Position numbers and translations under genes: made by a program. Source: Clostridiales bacterium (GTDB lineage Bacteria; Bacillota; Clostridia; Christensenellales; Aristaeellaceae). Taken from it: a DNA stretch of 64,000 nt. The notes beneath the pieces were generated by a model. That model did no database searches, was not told the DNA's origin, and was given only the letters and a program-made list of their open reading frames with translations. Positions 49,606 through 58,534 of the stretch are shown here, piece after piece. How positions within the stretch are numbered: position 1 is the stretch's first letter; every line of letters starts with the position of its first letter. The stretch covers positions 1-64,000 of the forward strand of contig SVGM01000015.1 in NCBI GenBank assembly GCA_015056365.1, read 5' to 3'.

Positions 49606-52356
49606 TTAATAGCCGGTCATGGCCTGGGTCAGCATGGACATGGCGACGGCGATTTCAGCCGTTCCGGCGTTGGGGTTGCTGATGACACTGTCAAGGGCAG
49701 TAATCGCGCTTTGGATATTCGCGTACAGTGCAGAGGAGGGGTCGATGGTCGCCAGCAGATCATATGCATTGATGATCAGCTGCTGCGCGTCGGGAATCAG
49801 GACGTTCTGCACAGTGGGATCCACATATTGTCCGCCGGGATTCATTCCATTCTGGTGCAAAACGCACATGGAGTAAAGGCCGCTGGTACCCAGGTACTCA
49901 GAGATCACATAACCGTACTCAGGATCGTTGACGTACGGGCTGAGAGGATGACCAGAAGGGATGACCACCATGCCCGAAACCGTACGGTTATAGCAGTATT
50001 CCGTGGGAAGCATACCGCTGTCCGCGCATACCTCCATGGGCTGGTGCATCTGGCAATAAACGGTGGGCACATGGGGCTCGTACCAGTAATCGGTCACCAC
50101 TCCATAGCCCAAATGATCATTGCGGCAGGCATCGGTAGCCAGCTGTCCGCTGACGGCGCAGGTCGTTACCCGCACCAGCGAAAGTTCTGAGGGATCTGCT
50201 TCGATAATCTCCCGGTTACCAAGTCCTTTGATCTTGTGGATCTCGGTCATATAGCTCTTCCAGATGGGAATGGCTGCGTTGCCGCTGGTGGTTTTGGAGG
50301 ACAGCGGTTTATAGTTGTCGTGTCCGATCCAGATGGTGGAGGAATACCATCCGGTGATGCCGCTGAAGGTAACGCCGCGGGTGTCGCTGTTGGTGCCGGT
50401 TTTGCCGCCCACGGTCTGCCCGCTGATTTTAGCATTGGTGGCGGTTCCGTTGTTGACCACGTCCTTGAGCATATCCACGATCATCCATGCGGTGGAGGCA
50501 CGGAATACCTGACGGCGTTCCTGCTGGGCGTGGCTGTCGTAAACCACGTTGCCGTTGCTGTCGGAAATGCCCAGGAAGGAGATCGGCTCCTGATAGACGC
50601 CGCCGTTGGCCAGTACGCCGTAGGCAACGGTTTCCTGTAGCGGAGTGATGCCGCTGGAGCCAAGGGATAGGCCGAAGGGCGTCGCGTCGATATTATCCCT
50701 GTCTACGCCCATGCGCAGCAGGAAATCCATGGAACGATCAACGCCGACATAGTACAGAAGCGCTTGCGCTGCGGAAACGTTGTGGCTGCGCCGCATGGCA
50801 TGGCGGAAGGTTTGGGGCCCTACGTAGTCGCTGCCGCCGTAGTTGCGCGGCCAGCCGTCCTTGCCGTCAGAATCTGTCCAGCCCTTGATGGGGACAGGAA
50901 TGTTGTAGACAATGCTGGCAGGAGAAGCACCCAGTTCAATTGCAGGGGCATAGACCGACAACGGTTTGATCGAAGAACCCACAGGCATCTTCATGTCCGT
51001 CGCACGGTTGAGGGTTTTGCGCTGGGTAGGCGGGGTGCGGCTGCCAACGATGGCTTTCAGTTCGCCGGTGCGATAATCAAGCACAACGGCTGCCACCTGG
51101 GGTTGAACGATTTCTTCATAGCTACCGTCTGCATTTCTGGCACGGTAGATCTTGTCGCTGGGATCGCGCAGGGAGGGGTAGCTGTTCCAGTTTGCCAGCG
51201 TATCTTCGACGGTTTGCTGAATGTCCGTGTCAATGGCCAGTGTAACATGATAGCCGCCGGTACGCAGCTCATTTTCCATCTTGTAGCGGTTTTCGCTGGT
51301 GTTTTCGAGGCCGTGGAGCTCAAGGAAGCAGTCCACAATATCGCTCACGGCATACTCCACATAGTGGGCATAGGGATACATGCCGTCTCCCTCGGTGGTG
51401 GAATGCTCCAGTACGTTGGCAGTGGCAGGATTGAGCGCCTCCTGATACTGGGCGTAGGTAATGAACTCATTTTCATACATGCATTTAAGCACGTAATCAG
51501 TTCGGTCATTCGTCAGCTTGCGATAATCGGTGGTTTCCGAGGAACGGGTGTAAAAATTCCTGCGGGGATTGTAATAGTAAGGGTTGTTGGTCAGGCCGGC
51601 AAGCATGGCGCACTCGCGAAGCGTCAACTCGCCCAGCGACTTGCCGAAATACCCCTGGGCAGCCACCTCAACGCCGTAGTAGTTTTCGCCCAGATAGATG
51701 GTATTGAGATAACACTCAAGAATTTGCGGCTTGGAATAGCGCGTTTCCAGCTGCATCGCCAGATAGGCTTCCTGAATCTTTCGCTTATAGCTTTGCTCGC
51801 TGCTAAGCACAGTGTTTTTGATCAGCTGCTGGGTGATGGTGGAACCGCCCTGCTGTGATCCGGAAACAAAATTGTTTACAAACGAACCAATGATTCGCTT
51901 GATGTCAATGCCGTTATGGGTATAGAAACGAGCGTCTTCCACGGCAACAAAAGCGTTGCACAGATCCTGCGGCATAGCGGAGATACTGACCATGACGCGG
52001 TTTTCCGTACCTTTGTAGTCGGTGATGACGTTCCCGTTGGCGTCATAGAGAAATGACGTCTTGTCCTGATCGCTGAGCAAAGCCAGATCAAGGGTAGGCG
52101 CGGTTTCCATATAGCCTTTGGCAATACCAAAAATAGCGCCTGCCAGCGCAAGGCCGCCCAAAACGAAGACCAGCGCCAAAAAACGGACCGCAGTAACCAG
52201 TACGGACACGATAAAGTTTGGTTTGGTCAGCTTGGGCTTGAAAATCGTCCGGCTTTTGGGCACGCCAAAATCCTGATCATCTGCTGCGGGAGGCAGATAG
52301 GCAGGGTCGTCCTGATAATACGCCTGGTCATAGGGCGAATGTTCTGATTGATACAA
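49606..52356 (-). CDS. class A penicillin-binding protein (PBP1A type)
   Basis: A 916-aa bifunctional enzyme from TTG 52356 (GGAGGG 6 nt upstream), making MYQSEHSPYD, with a Tyr/Asp-rich cytosolic tail. A transmembrane helix is at about 58-84. The GT51 domain has EDARFYTHNGID and QGGSTITQQLIKN. The transpeptidase domain has SxxK in VGSSIKPL, SxN in RSHN and KTG in GGKTGT. A C-terminal extension of about 180 residues follows. It polymerises and cross-links peptidoglycan outside the membrane. Confidence 0.95.
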   Translation of the reverse strand: MYQSEHSPYDQAYYQDDPAYLPPAADDQDFGVPKSRTIFKPKLTKPNFIVSVLVTAVRFLALVFVLGGLALAGAIFGIAKGYMETAPTLDLALLSDQDKTSFLYDANGNVITDYKGTENRVMVSISAMPQDLCNAFVAVEDARFYTHNGIDIKRIIGSFVNNFVSGSQQGGSTITQQLIKNTVLSSEQSYKRKIQEAYLAMQLETRYSKPQILECYLNTIYLGENYYGVEVAAQGYFGKSLGELTLRECAMLAGLTNNPYYYNPRRNFYTRSSETTDYRKLTNDRTDYVLKCMYENEFITYAQYQEALNPATANVLEHSTTEGDGMYPYAHYVEYAVSDIVDCFLELHGLENTSENRYKMENELRTGGYHVTLAIDTDIQQTVEDTLANWNSYPSLRDPSDKIYRARNADGSYEEIVQPQVAAVVLDYRTGELKAIVGSRTPPTQRKTLNRATDMKMPVGSSIKPLSVYAPAIELGASPASIVYNIPVPIKGWTDSDGKDGWPRNYGGSDYVGPQTFRHAMRRSHNVSAAQALLYYVGVDRSMDFLLRMGVDRDNIDATPFGLSLGSSGITPLQETVAYGVLANGGVYQEPISFLGISDSNGNVVYDSHAQQERRQVFRASTAWMIVDMLKDVVNNGTATNAKISGQTVGGKTGTNSDTRGVTFSGITGWYSSTIWIGHDNYKPLSSKTTSGNAAIPIWKSYMTEIHKIKGLGNREIIEADPSELSLVRVTTCAVSGQLATDACRNDHLGYGVVTDYWYEPHVPTVYCQMHQPMEVCADSGMLPTEYCYNRTVSGMVVIPSGHPLSPYVNDPEYGYVISEYLGTSGLYSMCVLHQNGMNPGGQYVDPTVQNVLIPDAQQLIINAYDLLATIDPSSALYANIQSAITALDSVISNPNAGTAEIAVAMSMLTQAMTGY

Positions 52357-52534
52357 TCCAATCCCTCCAGAAAATGCAGGTGGATGTGAAAAAACAGCGC
52401 GGCATCCACACATGGAAATCCAATTAATTATACCATACCGTTATCGCCATTGCTATACCGTGCTGTAACAAACCCCTATCCTCAGGGAAAAAGATGCCCA
52501 ACCCAAGCATAGAGTGAATTGGGAGAGTGGTTCA

Positions 52535-53185
52535 ATGAAAGGGGAACGAAAGCGAAGCAGAATCAGGATGCTGGTTTTGGCTGTGCTGGTGCTTGCTATT
52601 CTGGCGGTAGCCTTTGAACAAAACTTGAGCCAGACGTTACTGGATATGGCATATGCAAGTGCGCATGCCATCGCGGTGGAGACGGTGAATCGAGCTGTGG
52701 AGCAGGTGATTGGGTCAGGAATTACCTATAAGGAACTGGTGGATATAAACACCGATGCGCAGGGCAGAGTGTCGATGCTGCGGACAAATACGATGCGTAT
52801 GAATCAGATTGCAACTCAAACTGCCATGATTGCGCAGGAGGAGCTAAACAGCATTGAAAACCAAACCATTCAGGTGCCGTTGGGTGCAGCGCTGGGGGTT
52901 CGTTTCCTGGGCGGTTTCGGTCCGCGGCTTAGCGTACAGATCGTACCCATAGGCGCCATTAACACGCAGTTTGACACCGAATTTGAAGCCGCCGGGATCA
53001 ACCAGACGCGCCATAAGATCTTTCTCACACTGAAAACCACTGTCAGTCTGATCGTTCCGGCAGATTCGCGTATGGTGGAGGTAGTCAGCACGGTACCCAT
53101 CGCGGAAAGCATTATTGTGGGCGAAGTTCCGGAGAGTTTTGTGGATGTGAACAACGAAGAGGATATGCTGAACCTGATTCCGTAA
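52535..53185 (+). CDS. yunB: YunB-like sporulation protein
   Basis: A 216-aa protein from ATG 52535 (GGGAGAG upstream) with one N-terminal transmembrane helix (about 10-28) and an extracytoplasmic domain: SAHAIAVETVNRAVEQVI, LRTNTMRMNQIATQTAMIAQ, IQVPLGAALGVRFLGGFGPR, HKIFLTLKTTVSLIVPADSR. These match YunB, a protein needed for full sporulation in Bacillus and widespread in spore formers. Exact activity is not known. Confidence 0.88.
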   Translation: MKGERKRSRIRMLVLAVLVLAILAVAFEQNLSQTLLDMAYASAHAIAVETVNRAVEQVIGSGITYKELVDINTDAQGRVSMLRTNTMRMNQIATQTAMIAQEELNSIENQTIQVPLGAALGVRFLGGFGPRLSVQIVPIGAINTQFDTEFEAAGINQTRHKIFLTLKTTVSLIVPADSRMVEVVSTVPIAESIIVGEVPESFVDVNNEEDMLNLIP

Positions 53186-53260
53186 ATCATCATTCATGCA
53201 AAAATGTACACCGAAATGTGAGAAAATTGTAAAACAATTCCCTGGTAAATGAGGCTTTTC

Positions 53261-53289
53261 TTGACATGACAACGGTTTTGAAATACAAT
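53261..53289 (+). promoter_or_regulatory. promoter of the CARDB-like gene
   Basis: TTGACA (53261-53266), a 17-bp spacer and TACAAT (53284-53289). The expected start is near 53296, giving a leader of about 140 nt. Confidence 0.87.
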
Positions 53290-53298
53290 AATATAGAC

Positions 53299-53422
53299 AG
53301 CGTATGCTTGCTTTTCTGTTGATGGAATGAAGAATATGCGCTATGGCAAGAATAGCCATCACCGCGCCATTCGTATAATGGCCCCGGTGTGCCGAAGGGA
53401 GGTTGGGTCGAAGCTGTTCGGC
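53299..53422 (+). promoter_or_regulatory. structured 5' leader of unknown class
   Basis: Four helices can be drawn: AGCGTAT (53299-53305)/ATGCGCT (53336-53342), ATGGC (53343-53347)/GCCAT (53355-53359), CACCG-GCCATT/AATGGC-CGGTG (53360-53371 with 53377-53389) and GCCGAA (53391-53396)/TTCGGC (53417-53422). The best Shine-Dalgarno sequence GGGAGG (53397-53402) is in the loop of the last helix, 33 nt from the ATG. I could not match it to a known riboswitch by conserved motifs. Structure is by eye only. Confidence 0.5.
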
Positions 53423-53435
53423 CCGGTACAAAACT

Positions 53436-55679
53436 ATGAAAAAACGTGGATTGTTGATGCTATGCGTATGCCTTGTCATGCTCCTGGCTCTTGTTTGTAC
53501 TGCGAGTGCAGAAACAGATCCCATCACTTGTTCCATTGAGGTGACGCCCGCCTATCTTGCTGGTCCTGGAACGGTGAATGTGACGATTACCGTTTCCAAT
53601 TCCAGCGATCAGGATCTGCAGGATCCCGTTGTGCTGTATAACCCTCTGGCACAGATCATCAACGACTTTGGCAGCGGCGGTTCGGCAATGCTTAAGGCTG
53701 GCCAATCCCAGACCTGGACCGGTACGCACGATGTGAGCGAGCGGGAACTGGAGCAGGGCTATATCCTGTTTTTCGTCAAGTATATGGTTTATCAGGAAAA
53801 CGGACAGGCCACTCCCTTGAGCCAGCCCATCCGTGCCACTGTGACCAAGAGCGATGCTCAGACCAAGCTCAGCGTTGAACGTACCATTACGCCGGAGTCT
53901 GCCCATGAGGGTCAGGAAGTGGTGGTCAAGTATGTTATCACCAATGCCGGCACTGTAAAATTGACTGATATCTCCATTACCGAAAACGACAAAATCAATG
54001 GAAAAACGCAGAATATCCCTGCTCTTGAGCCTGGTTTCAAGGCCGAGATTCCCTATAAGGTCACCATGGGCAAAAAGGACTTGACCAGTAACGCGACCAT
54101 CACCTATTTTTCTGAATCTGAAAAGGAAAAGCAGACCTATACCGTTGAAGAAAAGAAGATCCCTTACGTTGAGGCGCAGCTTGTTGCCACACTGAGCAGC
54201 AGCGCCAAAGGCGTTGCCATCGGCAATAAGGTCACCCTCAGCCTGGAACTGAAGAACAAAGGCAGCGTTGATTACAGCGATATCCGCGTTACCGATCCTG
54301 TGCTGGGCGACGTTTTTACCAACCAGCAGCTGGAAGCCGGTAAAACCATTACCCTGGAGAAAGAGATCACCCTGACGGAAACGGCGGACTACCAGTTCCA
54401 TGTTACGGCCATCGATTCCACCGGCATGGAAGCCGAGGCCGATACCAATGCGGTTTCCGTCACCGCCATGAATCCCGAGGACGCTCTCAACCTGACGCTT
54501 ACTGCGGTGGCAGACCGTACGGAAGTATACGACGATCCTGCCCGCGTCAGGTTCACCATCAGCGTGACCAACGACAGCCAGGTCGCTGCTTCTGATGTGA
54601 CCATCAGCCACGGCACGGTTGAATTGTATACCTTTGATACCATTGCCGCCGGCGAGACCCGTACCCTTTCTCGCGATACAGTGCTTTCCATGACCGGTAA
54701 GTATCAGTTTTCTGTCACGGCAAAGGATCCTCTGGAAAACGAAACCACGTTCCTGAGCAATGAGATGCAGATCGCGGTATATCCGCCTACGCCTGCCCCT
54801 GTAACGCCTACTCCGCCGCCGGAACCCACCCCCGAACCTACGTTTGTTCCCGCGACGCTTCTTCCCAGTGATGATCCTTCCATTGGCACAGTTCCCCGGG
54901 CAATTCAGAAGATACTGCTTCCTCTGCTGATTGTAGCCGGTTTGCTGCTGGTGGCCCTTGGCAGCCTGCTGGCTGTGGCTACTAAGAAACGCAGCGATCG
55001 CAAAAAGGCTTCCGATGCCGCTTATGATCACTGGGAGCGTGCCCGCCGTCGCGACTACATCACGCCCAATCCCGATGGAAATCAGGCAAAATATGTCGAG
55101 CCTGTGCTCACCCCCGATGAGGATATGAAAGAGATCCAGGATACCCTGTCTCACAGCGATGCTGCTGACGAATGGGAATTGCCCCATCTGAAGTATGCTC
55201 GCAGCGCCGTTCAGGATCTGGACGGTCAGCAGGAAGAGCAGTATTCCTCATTCGCCCAGGGCTTCTATGACGATATGTCCGACGAGGGTTTTGAGTCTGT
55301 TCAGACCAATAACGATGAATATCTGAGCTTTGCTGATCCCTCCGATGATACTCATGATGCATACGGATTCAGTGATCCCTATCAGGACGATCAGTTGGAA
55401 ACTATGGGTGACGACCGTATGAGCTATCCGAATGCTGACTACGGCTACCGTGATGACCGGCTTTCTTTCGACAGCCCTGCTTATGATGCATATGAGCCGC
55501 AAGAGAGGGAGTTGTCCTTTGACAACCTGGAGGCTTCTTTTGCCGGCGGAGCAGAACATCATCAGGATGAGCTTACCTTCAATCCGATTCGTCATACAGG
55601 TTTTCAGGATGACGCCGCCAGCGAGACGGACGCCGCCGACTCTTTCCAGTCCGTTCGTTCCCGCCGTAGCCGTCAATAA
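53436..55679 (+). CDS. CARDB-repeat membrane protein with acidic cytoplasmic tail
   Basis: A 747-aa protein. Signal peptide MKKRGLLMLCVCLVMLLALV (to about 27). Several CARDB/DUF11-like beta-sandwich repeats span about 30-450 (VNVTITVSNSSDQDLQDPVV, VKYVITNAGTVKLTDISITE, LSLELKNKGSVDYSDIRVTD, RFTISVTNDSQVAASDVTIS). A Pro/Thr stretch (about 455-475, PTPAPVTPTPPPEPTPEP) precedes one transmembrane helix (about 499-523, LLPLLIVAGLLLVALGSLLA). The remaining 220 residues are Asp/Glu/Tyr/Ser-rich and carry repeated short motifs EYLSFADP, DRLSFDSP, RELSFDNL and DELTFNPI. No Shine-Dalgarno sits next to ATG 53436. Function unknown. Confidence 0.75.
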   Translation: MKKRGLLMLCVCLVMLLALVCTASAETDPITCSIEVTPAYLAGPGTVNVTITVSNSSDQDLQDPVVLYNPLAQIINDFGSGGSAMLKAGQSQTWTGTHDVSERELEQGYILFFVKYMVYQENGQATPLSQPIRATVTKSDAQTKLSVERTITPESAHEGQEVVVKYVITNAGTVKLTDISITENDKINGKTQNIPALEPGFKAEIPYKVTMGKKDLTSNATITYFSESEKEKQTYTVEEKKIPYVEAQLVATLSSSAKGVAIGNKVTLSLELKNKGSVDYSDIRVTDPVLGDVFTNQQLEAGKTITLEKEITLTETADYQFHVTAIDSTGMEAEADTNAVSVTAMNPEDALNLTLTAVADRTEVYDDPARVRFTISVTNDSQVAASDVTISHGTVELYTFDTIAAGETRTLSRDTVLSMTGKYQFSVTAKDPLENETTFLSNEMQIAVYPPTPAPVTPTPPPEPTPEPTFVPATLLPSDDPSIGTVPRAIQKILLPLLIVAGLLLVALGSLLAVATKKRSDRKKASDAAYDHWERARRRDYITPNPDGNQAKYVEPVLTPDEDMKEIQDTLSHSDAADEWELPHLKYARSAVQDLDGQQEEQYSSFAQGFYDDMSDEGFESVQTNNDEYLSFADPSDDTHDAYGFSDPYQDDQLETMGDDRMSYPNADYGYRDDRLSFDSPAYDAYEPQERELSFDNLEASFAGGAEHHQDELTFNPIRHTGFQDDAASETDAADSFQSVRSRRSRQ

Positions 55680-55702
55680 TTTGAAGCAAGGAAGTTTGTT
55701 GG

Positions 55703-56398
55703 ATGTTCCAGGGATTTACTGAGGAAACCATCAGATTTTTTCTGGATCTTCGTTTCCACAACGAAGTGTCCTTCTACAAGGCACATGAGGACGAATTCCG
55801 GGCGCATGTAAAAGAACCTTTCGCCCAATTTGTTGAAACCATGGCGCCCACGATGCTGTCCATCGCCGAAGACATCGAAACGCGTCCATCCAGATGCGTA
55901 GCCAGGATCCGCCGTGACACACGGTTCTCCAGAGACAAGTCGCCATTCCGCGATCATCTGTGGGTTTTGTTCCGCCGTGGGGGAGAGAGCAGAGAAGGCA
56001 GCGTGATGTACTGGTTCGAGCTTTCGCCCGAAAACATGGCTTGGGGTCTTGGTTTTTGGGGACAGAATCGCCCTGCTATGGACGCCCTGCGCAGAAAGAT
56101 GGAAAACAAGCCGCAGGAGGTGCGGCGCGTGCTTCGGCAGTGTGGCATTCCAGACCAGGATCTCGTCCTTTCCGGTGACAGATATCAGCGTATGAAACCG
56201 CCCCCCGGAATGTCGCTGGAACTGGCAATGTTGTACCCGTTAAAGGATTTATACGTCCAGCGGGCGAATATTTCCTTCGACACCTGTTATCGGAGCGATT
56301 TGTGTGATATCGTTGCAAAAGATTACTTGCGGCTGAAGCCGCTGTATCATCTGTTGCGTGCGGCGGCAGATGAGGGAATGGCACAATTGGATGCATGA
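55703..56398 (+). CDS. DUF2461-family protein
   Basis: A 231-aa protein matching DUF2461 (TIGR02453): FFLDLRFHNEVSFYKAHEDE, RIRRDTRFSRDKSPFRDHLW, YWFELSPENMAWGLGFWG, PPPGMSLELAMLYPLKDLYV. The family is common and uncharacterised. It starts 23 bp after the CARDB gene and its stop overlaps the region before the mutase site, so it may be in the same transcript. Confidence 0.88.
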   Translation: MFQGFTEETIRFFLDLRFHNEVSFYKAHEDEFRAHVKEPFAQFVETMAPTMLSIAEDIETRPSRCVARIRRDTRFSRDKSPFRDHLWVLFRRGGESREGSVMYWFELSPENMAWGLGFWGQNRPAMDALRRKMENKPQEVRRVLRQCGIPDQDLVLSGDRYQRMKPPPGMSLELAMLYPLKDLYVQRANISFDTCYRSDLCDIVAKDYLRLKPLYHLLRAAADEGMAQLDA

Positions 56399-56415
56399 CA
56401 AAGGGAGAGGAAAGT

Positions 56416-57924
56416 ATGGATTATCGTAAACTGAAAAGCGGTTCGGATGTACGTGGTGTAGCGGTCGGTGAAAACGCGGTTCTGACTCATGATGTGGTCA
56501 AGACGCTGGGTGCTGCTTTTGCTCATTGGACGGCAGCGCAGCGCGGCCGTCCTGTGGCAGAGATCAGCATTGCGCTGGGCCGTGACAGCCGTGTTTCCGG
56601 TCCCGATCTGATCAAGGCTGCTGCAGAAGGCATCGTTTCCACCGGCGCTACTGCCTATGACTACGGCATGTGCACCACGCCTGCTATGTATATGGCGATT
56701 CTGACCGAAGGCTTCCAGCCTGACGGCTCTGTTATGATCACCGCCAGCCATCATCCCTGGCAGATGAACGGCATGAAGTTCTTTGCTCAGGGCGGCGGTA
56801 TCGGCTTCCATGATCTGGACGATATCCTTGAGCTGGCACAGAATATGCCTGCTCAGGCGGAGACTGCTGGTCAGGTGATCGAAAAGCCCTTCCTGCCCAC
56901 TTACCAGCAGCATCTGATGAATCTGATCATCTCCGGCATCCAGCCTGAGGTTCCCAAGCCTCTGCTGGGTCTGCATGTGGTGGTAGACGCTGGCAATGGC
57001 GCCGGCGGTTTCTATGCCAGTATGTTGGAAGAGCTGGGCGCCTGGATCGAAGGCAGCCAGTTCCTTGAGCCGGATGGCCACTTCCCCAACCATATCCCCA
57101 ATCCTGAAAACAAAGAAGCCATGGCTTCCATCTCCGGCGCGGTCAAAGCTGTGAACGCGGATCTGGGTATCATTTTTGATGCCGACTGCGATCGTGCTGC
57201 GATTGTGGATCACACCGGCAAGGAGATCAACCGCAACCGCCTGATTGCTATGATCAGCGCGATTCTGCTGGATGAAATGCCTGGCGCTACCATCGTCACC
57301 GACTCGGTTACCTCTTCCGGTCTGGCCGATTTCATCAAAGAGTGGGGCGGCGAGCACTATCGCTATAAGCGCGGCTACCGCAACGTCATCGATGAGGCTG
57401 TACGCCTCAACGAAGCTGGCGTGAATTGTCCTCTGGCCATCGAGACAAGCGGTCATGCTGCGTTGCGCGATAATCACTTCCTAGATGACGGTATGTATCT
57501 GGTCACGGTTCTGTTGATCAAGGCCATGCAGATGAAGCAGCAGGGCGAAACCCTCAGCAAGCTTTTGGACGGTCTGCGTGAGCCTGTGGAAAGCACCGAG
57601 ATCCGTTTGTCCGTTACGGCGGAAGACTTTGGCGCCGCTGCTCGCGCAGCTATCGAGCATGTGCTTCAGTATGCAACCGATCATGATGATTGGCACATCG
57701 CTCCCGACAATCGTGAAGGCGTGCGCATCTCCTTTGATGTTGACAACGACCTGAATGCGGCTTGGTTCCTGCTGCGTCTGAGCGTGCACGATCCCGTGAT
57801 GCCTCTCAACGCTGAAAGCGATGTTCCCGGCGGTCTGCGTTTCGTGCTTGGCAAGCTGTACGAAGCAATCAGCCAGTGCGAAGGCATTGACCTGAGCCCG
57901 CTGAAGAAGGCACTGGAAGCGTAA
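56416..57924 (+). CDS. phosphomannomutase/phosphoglucomutase-family enzyme
   Basis: A 502-aa alpha-D-phosphohexomutase. ATG 56416 follows GGGAGAGG. ATG 56395 is inside the previous gene. Active-site Ser111 in TASHHPWQMNG (family consensus TASHNP), metal loop DADCDR (255-260), sugar loop ETSGHAAL (343-350) and a C-terminal phosphate domain are present. It interconverts hexose 1- and 6-phosphates for envelope sugars. PMM versus PGM is not resolved. The His for Asn next to the phospho-Ser is unusual. Confidence 0.9.
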   Translation: MDYRKLKSGSDVRGVAVGENAVLTHDVVKTLGAAFAHWTAAQRGRPVAEISIALGRDSRVSGPDLIKAAAEGIVSTGATAYDYGMCTTPAMYMAILTEGFQPDGSVMITASHHPWQMNGMKFFAQGGGIGFHDLDDILELAQNMPAQAETAGQVIEKPFLPTYQQHLMNLIISGIQPEVPKPLLGLHVVVDAGNGAGGFYASMLEELGAWIEGSQFLEPDGHFPNHIPNPENKEAMASISGAVKAVNADLGIIFDADCDRAAIVDHTGKEINRNRLIAMISAILLDEMPGATIVTDSVTSSGLADFIKEWGGEHYRYKRGYRNVIDEAVRLNEAGVNCPLAIETSGHAALRDNHFLDDGMYLVTVLLIKAMQMKQQGETLSKLLDGLREPVESTEIRLSVTAEDFGAAARAAIEHVLQYATDHDDWHIAPDNREGVRISFDVDNDLNAAWFLLRLSVHDPVMPLNAESDVPGGLRFVLGKLYEAISQCEGIDLSPLKKALEA

Positions 57925-58064
57925 TGTTTCAGGCCGGTGTGCACGGCGGCCATTGGGCCTTTCGCGTCATGCTGTGCCGCAGAACCATGTAATGTTTTTA
58001 AAGTATAAGCGCTCCTGTGGGAAGAGATCTCTTAAGGATAGATTAATCCGGTAACGAAAAAAGC

Positions 58065-58091
58065 GTGCATCCAGCGTTTTGCTGGATGCAC
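58065..58091 (-). terminator. hairpin with strong minus-strand T run
   Basis: A perfect 11-bp stem GTGCATCCAGC (58065-58075) / GCTGGATGCAC (58081-58091) with a 5-nt loop. On the minus strand it is followed by GCTTTTTT. On plus the tail is ATTTGTATA. It lies in a 342-bp gap (57925-58266) that otherwise holds the sdpR promoter and, just after the mutase, a GGCCG/CGGCC hairpin with no T run. Confidence 0.65.
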
Positions 58092-58164
58092 ATTTGTATA
58101 TACAAGTGAAAATAGGCAATGCACGGATGCCGTGCGCATCATTGCGCACGCTCTGAAAACCGGG

Positions 58165-58216
58165 TTGACAACAGCCGGTTTCTCTGTTATTATTCATTTA
58201 ACACTTATGTTAAATG
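58165..58216 (+). promoter_or_regulatory. promoter and operator of the sdpR-sdpI operon
   Basis: TTGACA (58165-58170), a 17-bp spacer and TATTAT (58188-58193). A perfect 9-bp inverted repeat CATTTAACA (58195-58203) / TGTTAAATG (58208-58216) sits on the start site, with a further TGTTAAATG-type copy just after. This suits repression by the ArsR/SdpR-type product. Confidence 0.85.
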
Positions 58217-58266
58217 TTAAATGTAAGTGCACCAGCATCCGGAGCTGGCAGAAAGAGAGGAATCGT

Positions 58267-58530
58267 ATGTCATTGCAAGAAACCCTCAAGGCACTGTCTG
58301 ACCCGACCCGCCGGGAGATTTTGCAGATGCTTCGTGGCGGCAGCAAATCCGCAGGGGAGATCAGTGAAAGATTTGACATTACGGCAGCGGCGGTCTCGCG
58401 CCATCTGTCCGTCCTGAAGGACGCAGACCTGATCCGCGATCAGCGGGACGGCAAGTTCATCATCTACACCCTGAATACCTCCGTGCTGGAGGATGTGCTG
58501 TTATGGGTGTCCAACCTGAAGGGAGAGTAA
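58267..58530 (+). CDS. sdpR: SdpR-like ArsR-family repressor
   Basis: An 87-aa winged-helix repressor from ATG 58267 (AGAGG upstream): LKALSDPTRREILQMLRGGS, AGEISERFDITAAAVSRHLS, VLKDADLIRDQRDGKFIIYT. It matches SdpR, which represses sdpI until the signal is sensed. The operator palindrome is 50 bp upstream and sdpI starts 4 bp after its stop. No metal-binding Cys pair is present. Confidence 0.9.
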   Translation: MSLQETLKALSDPTRREILQMLRGGSKSAGEISERFDITAAAVSRHLSVLKDADLIRDQRDGKFIIYTLNTSVLEDVLLWVSNLKGE

Positions 58531-58534
58531 CGCT

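Noticed and set aside
53290-53435. Known riboswitch (c-di-GMP, c-di-AMP, SAM, glycine, lysine, FMN, TPP)
   Set aside because: Conserved core motifs of these classes were not found by eye; kept only as an unclassified structured leader.
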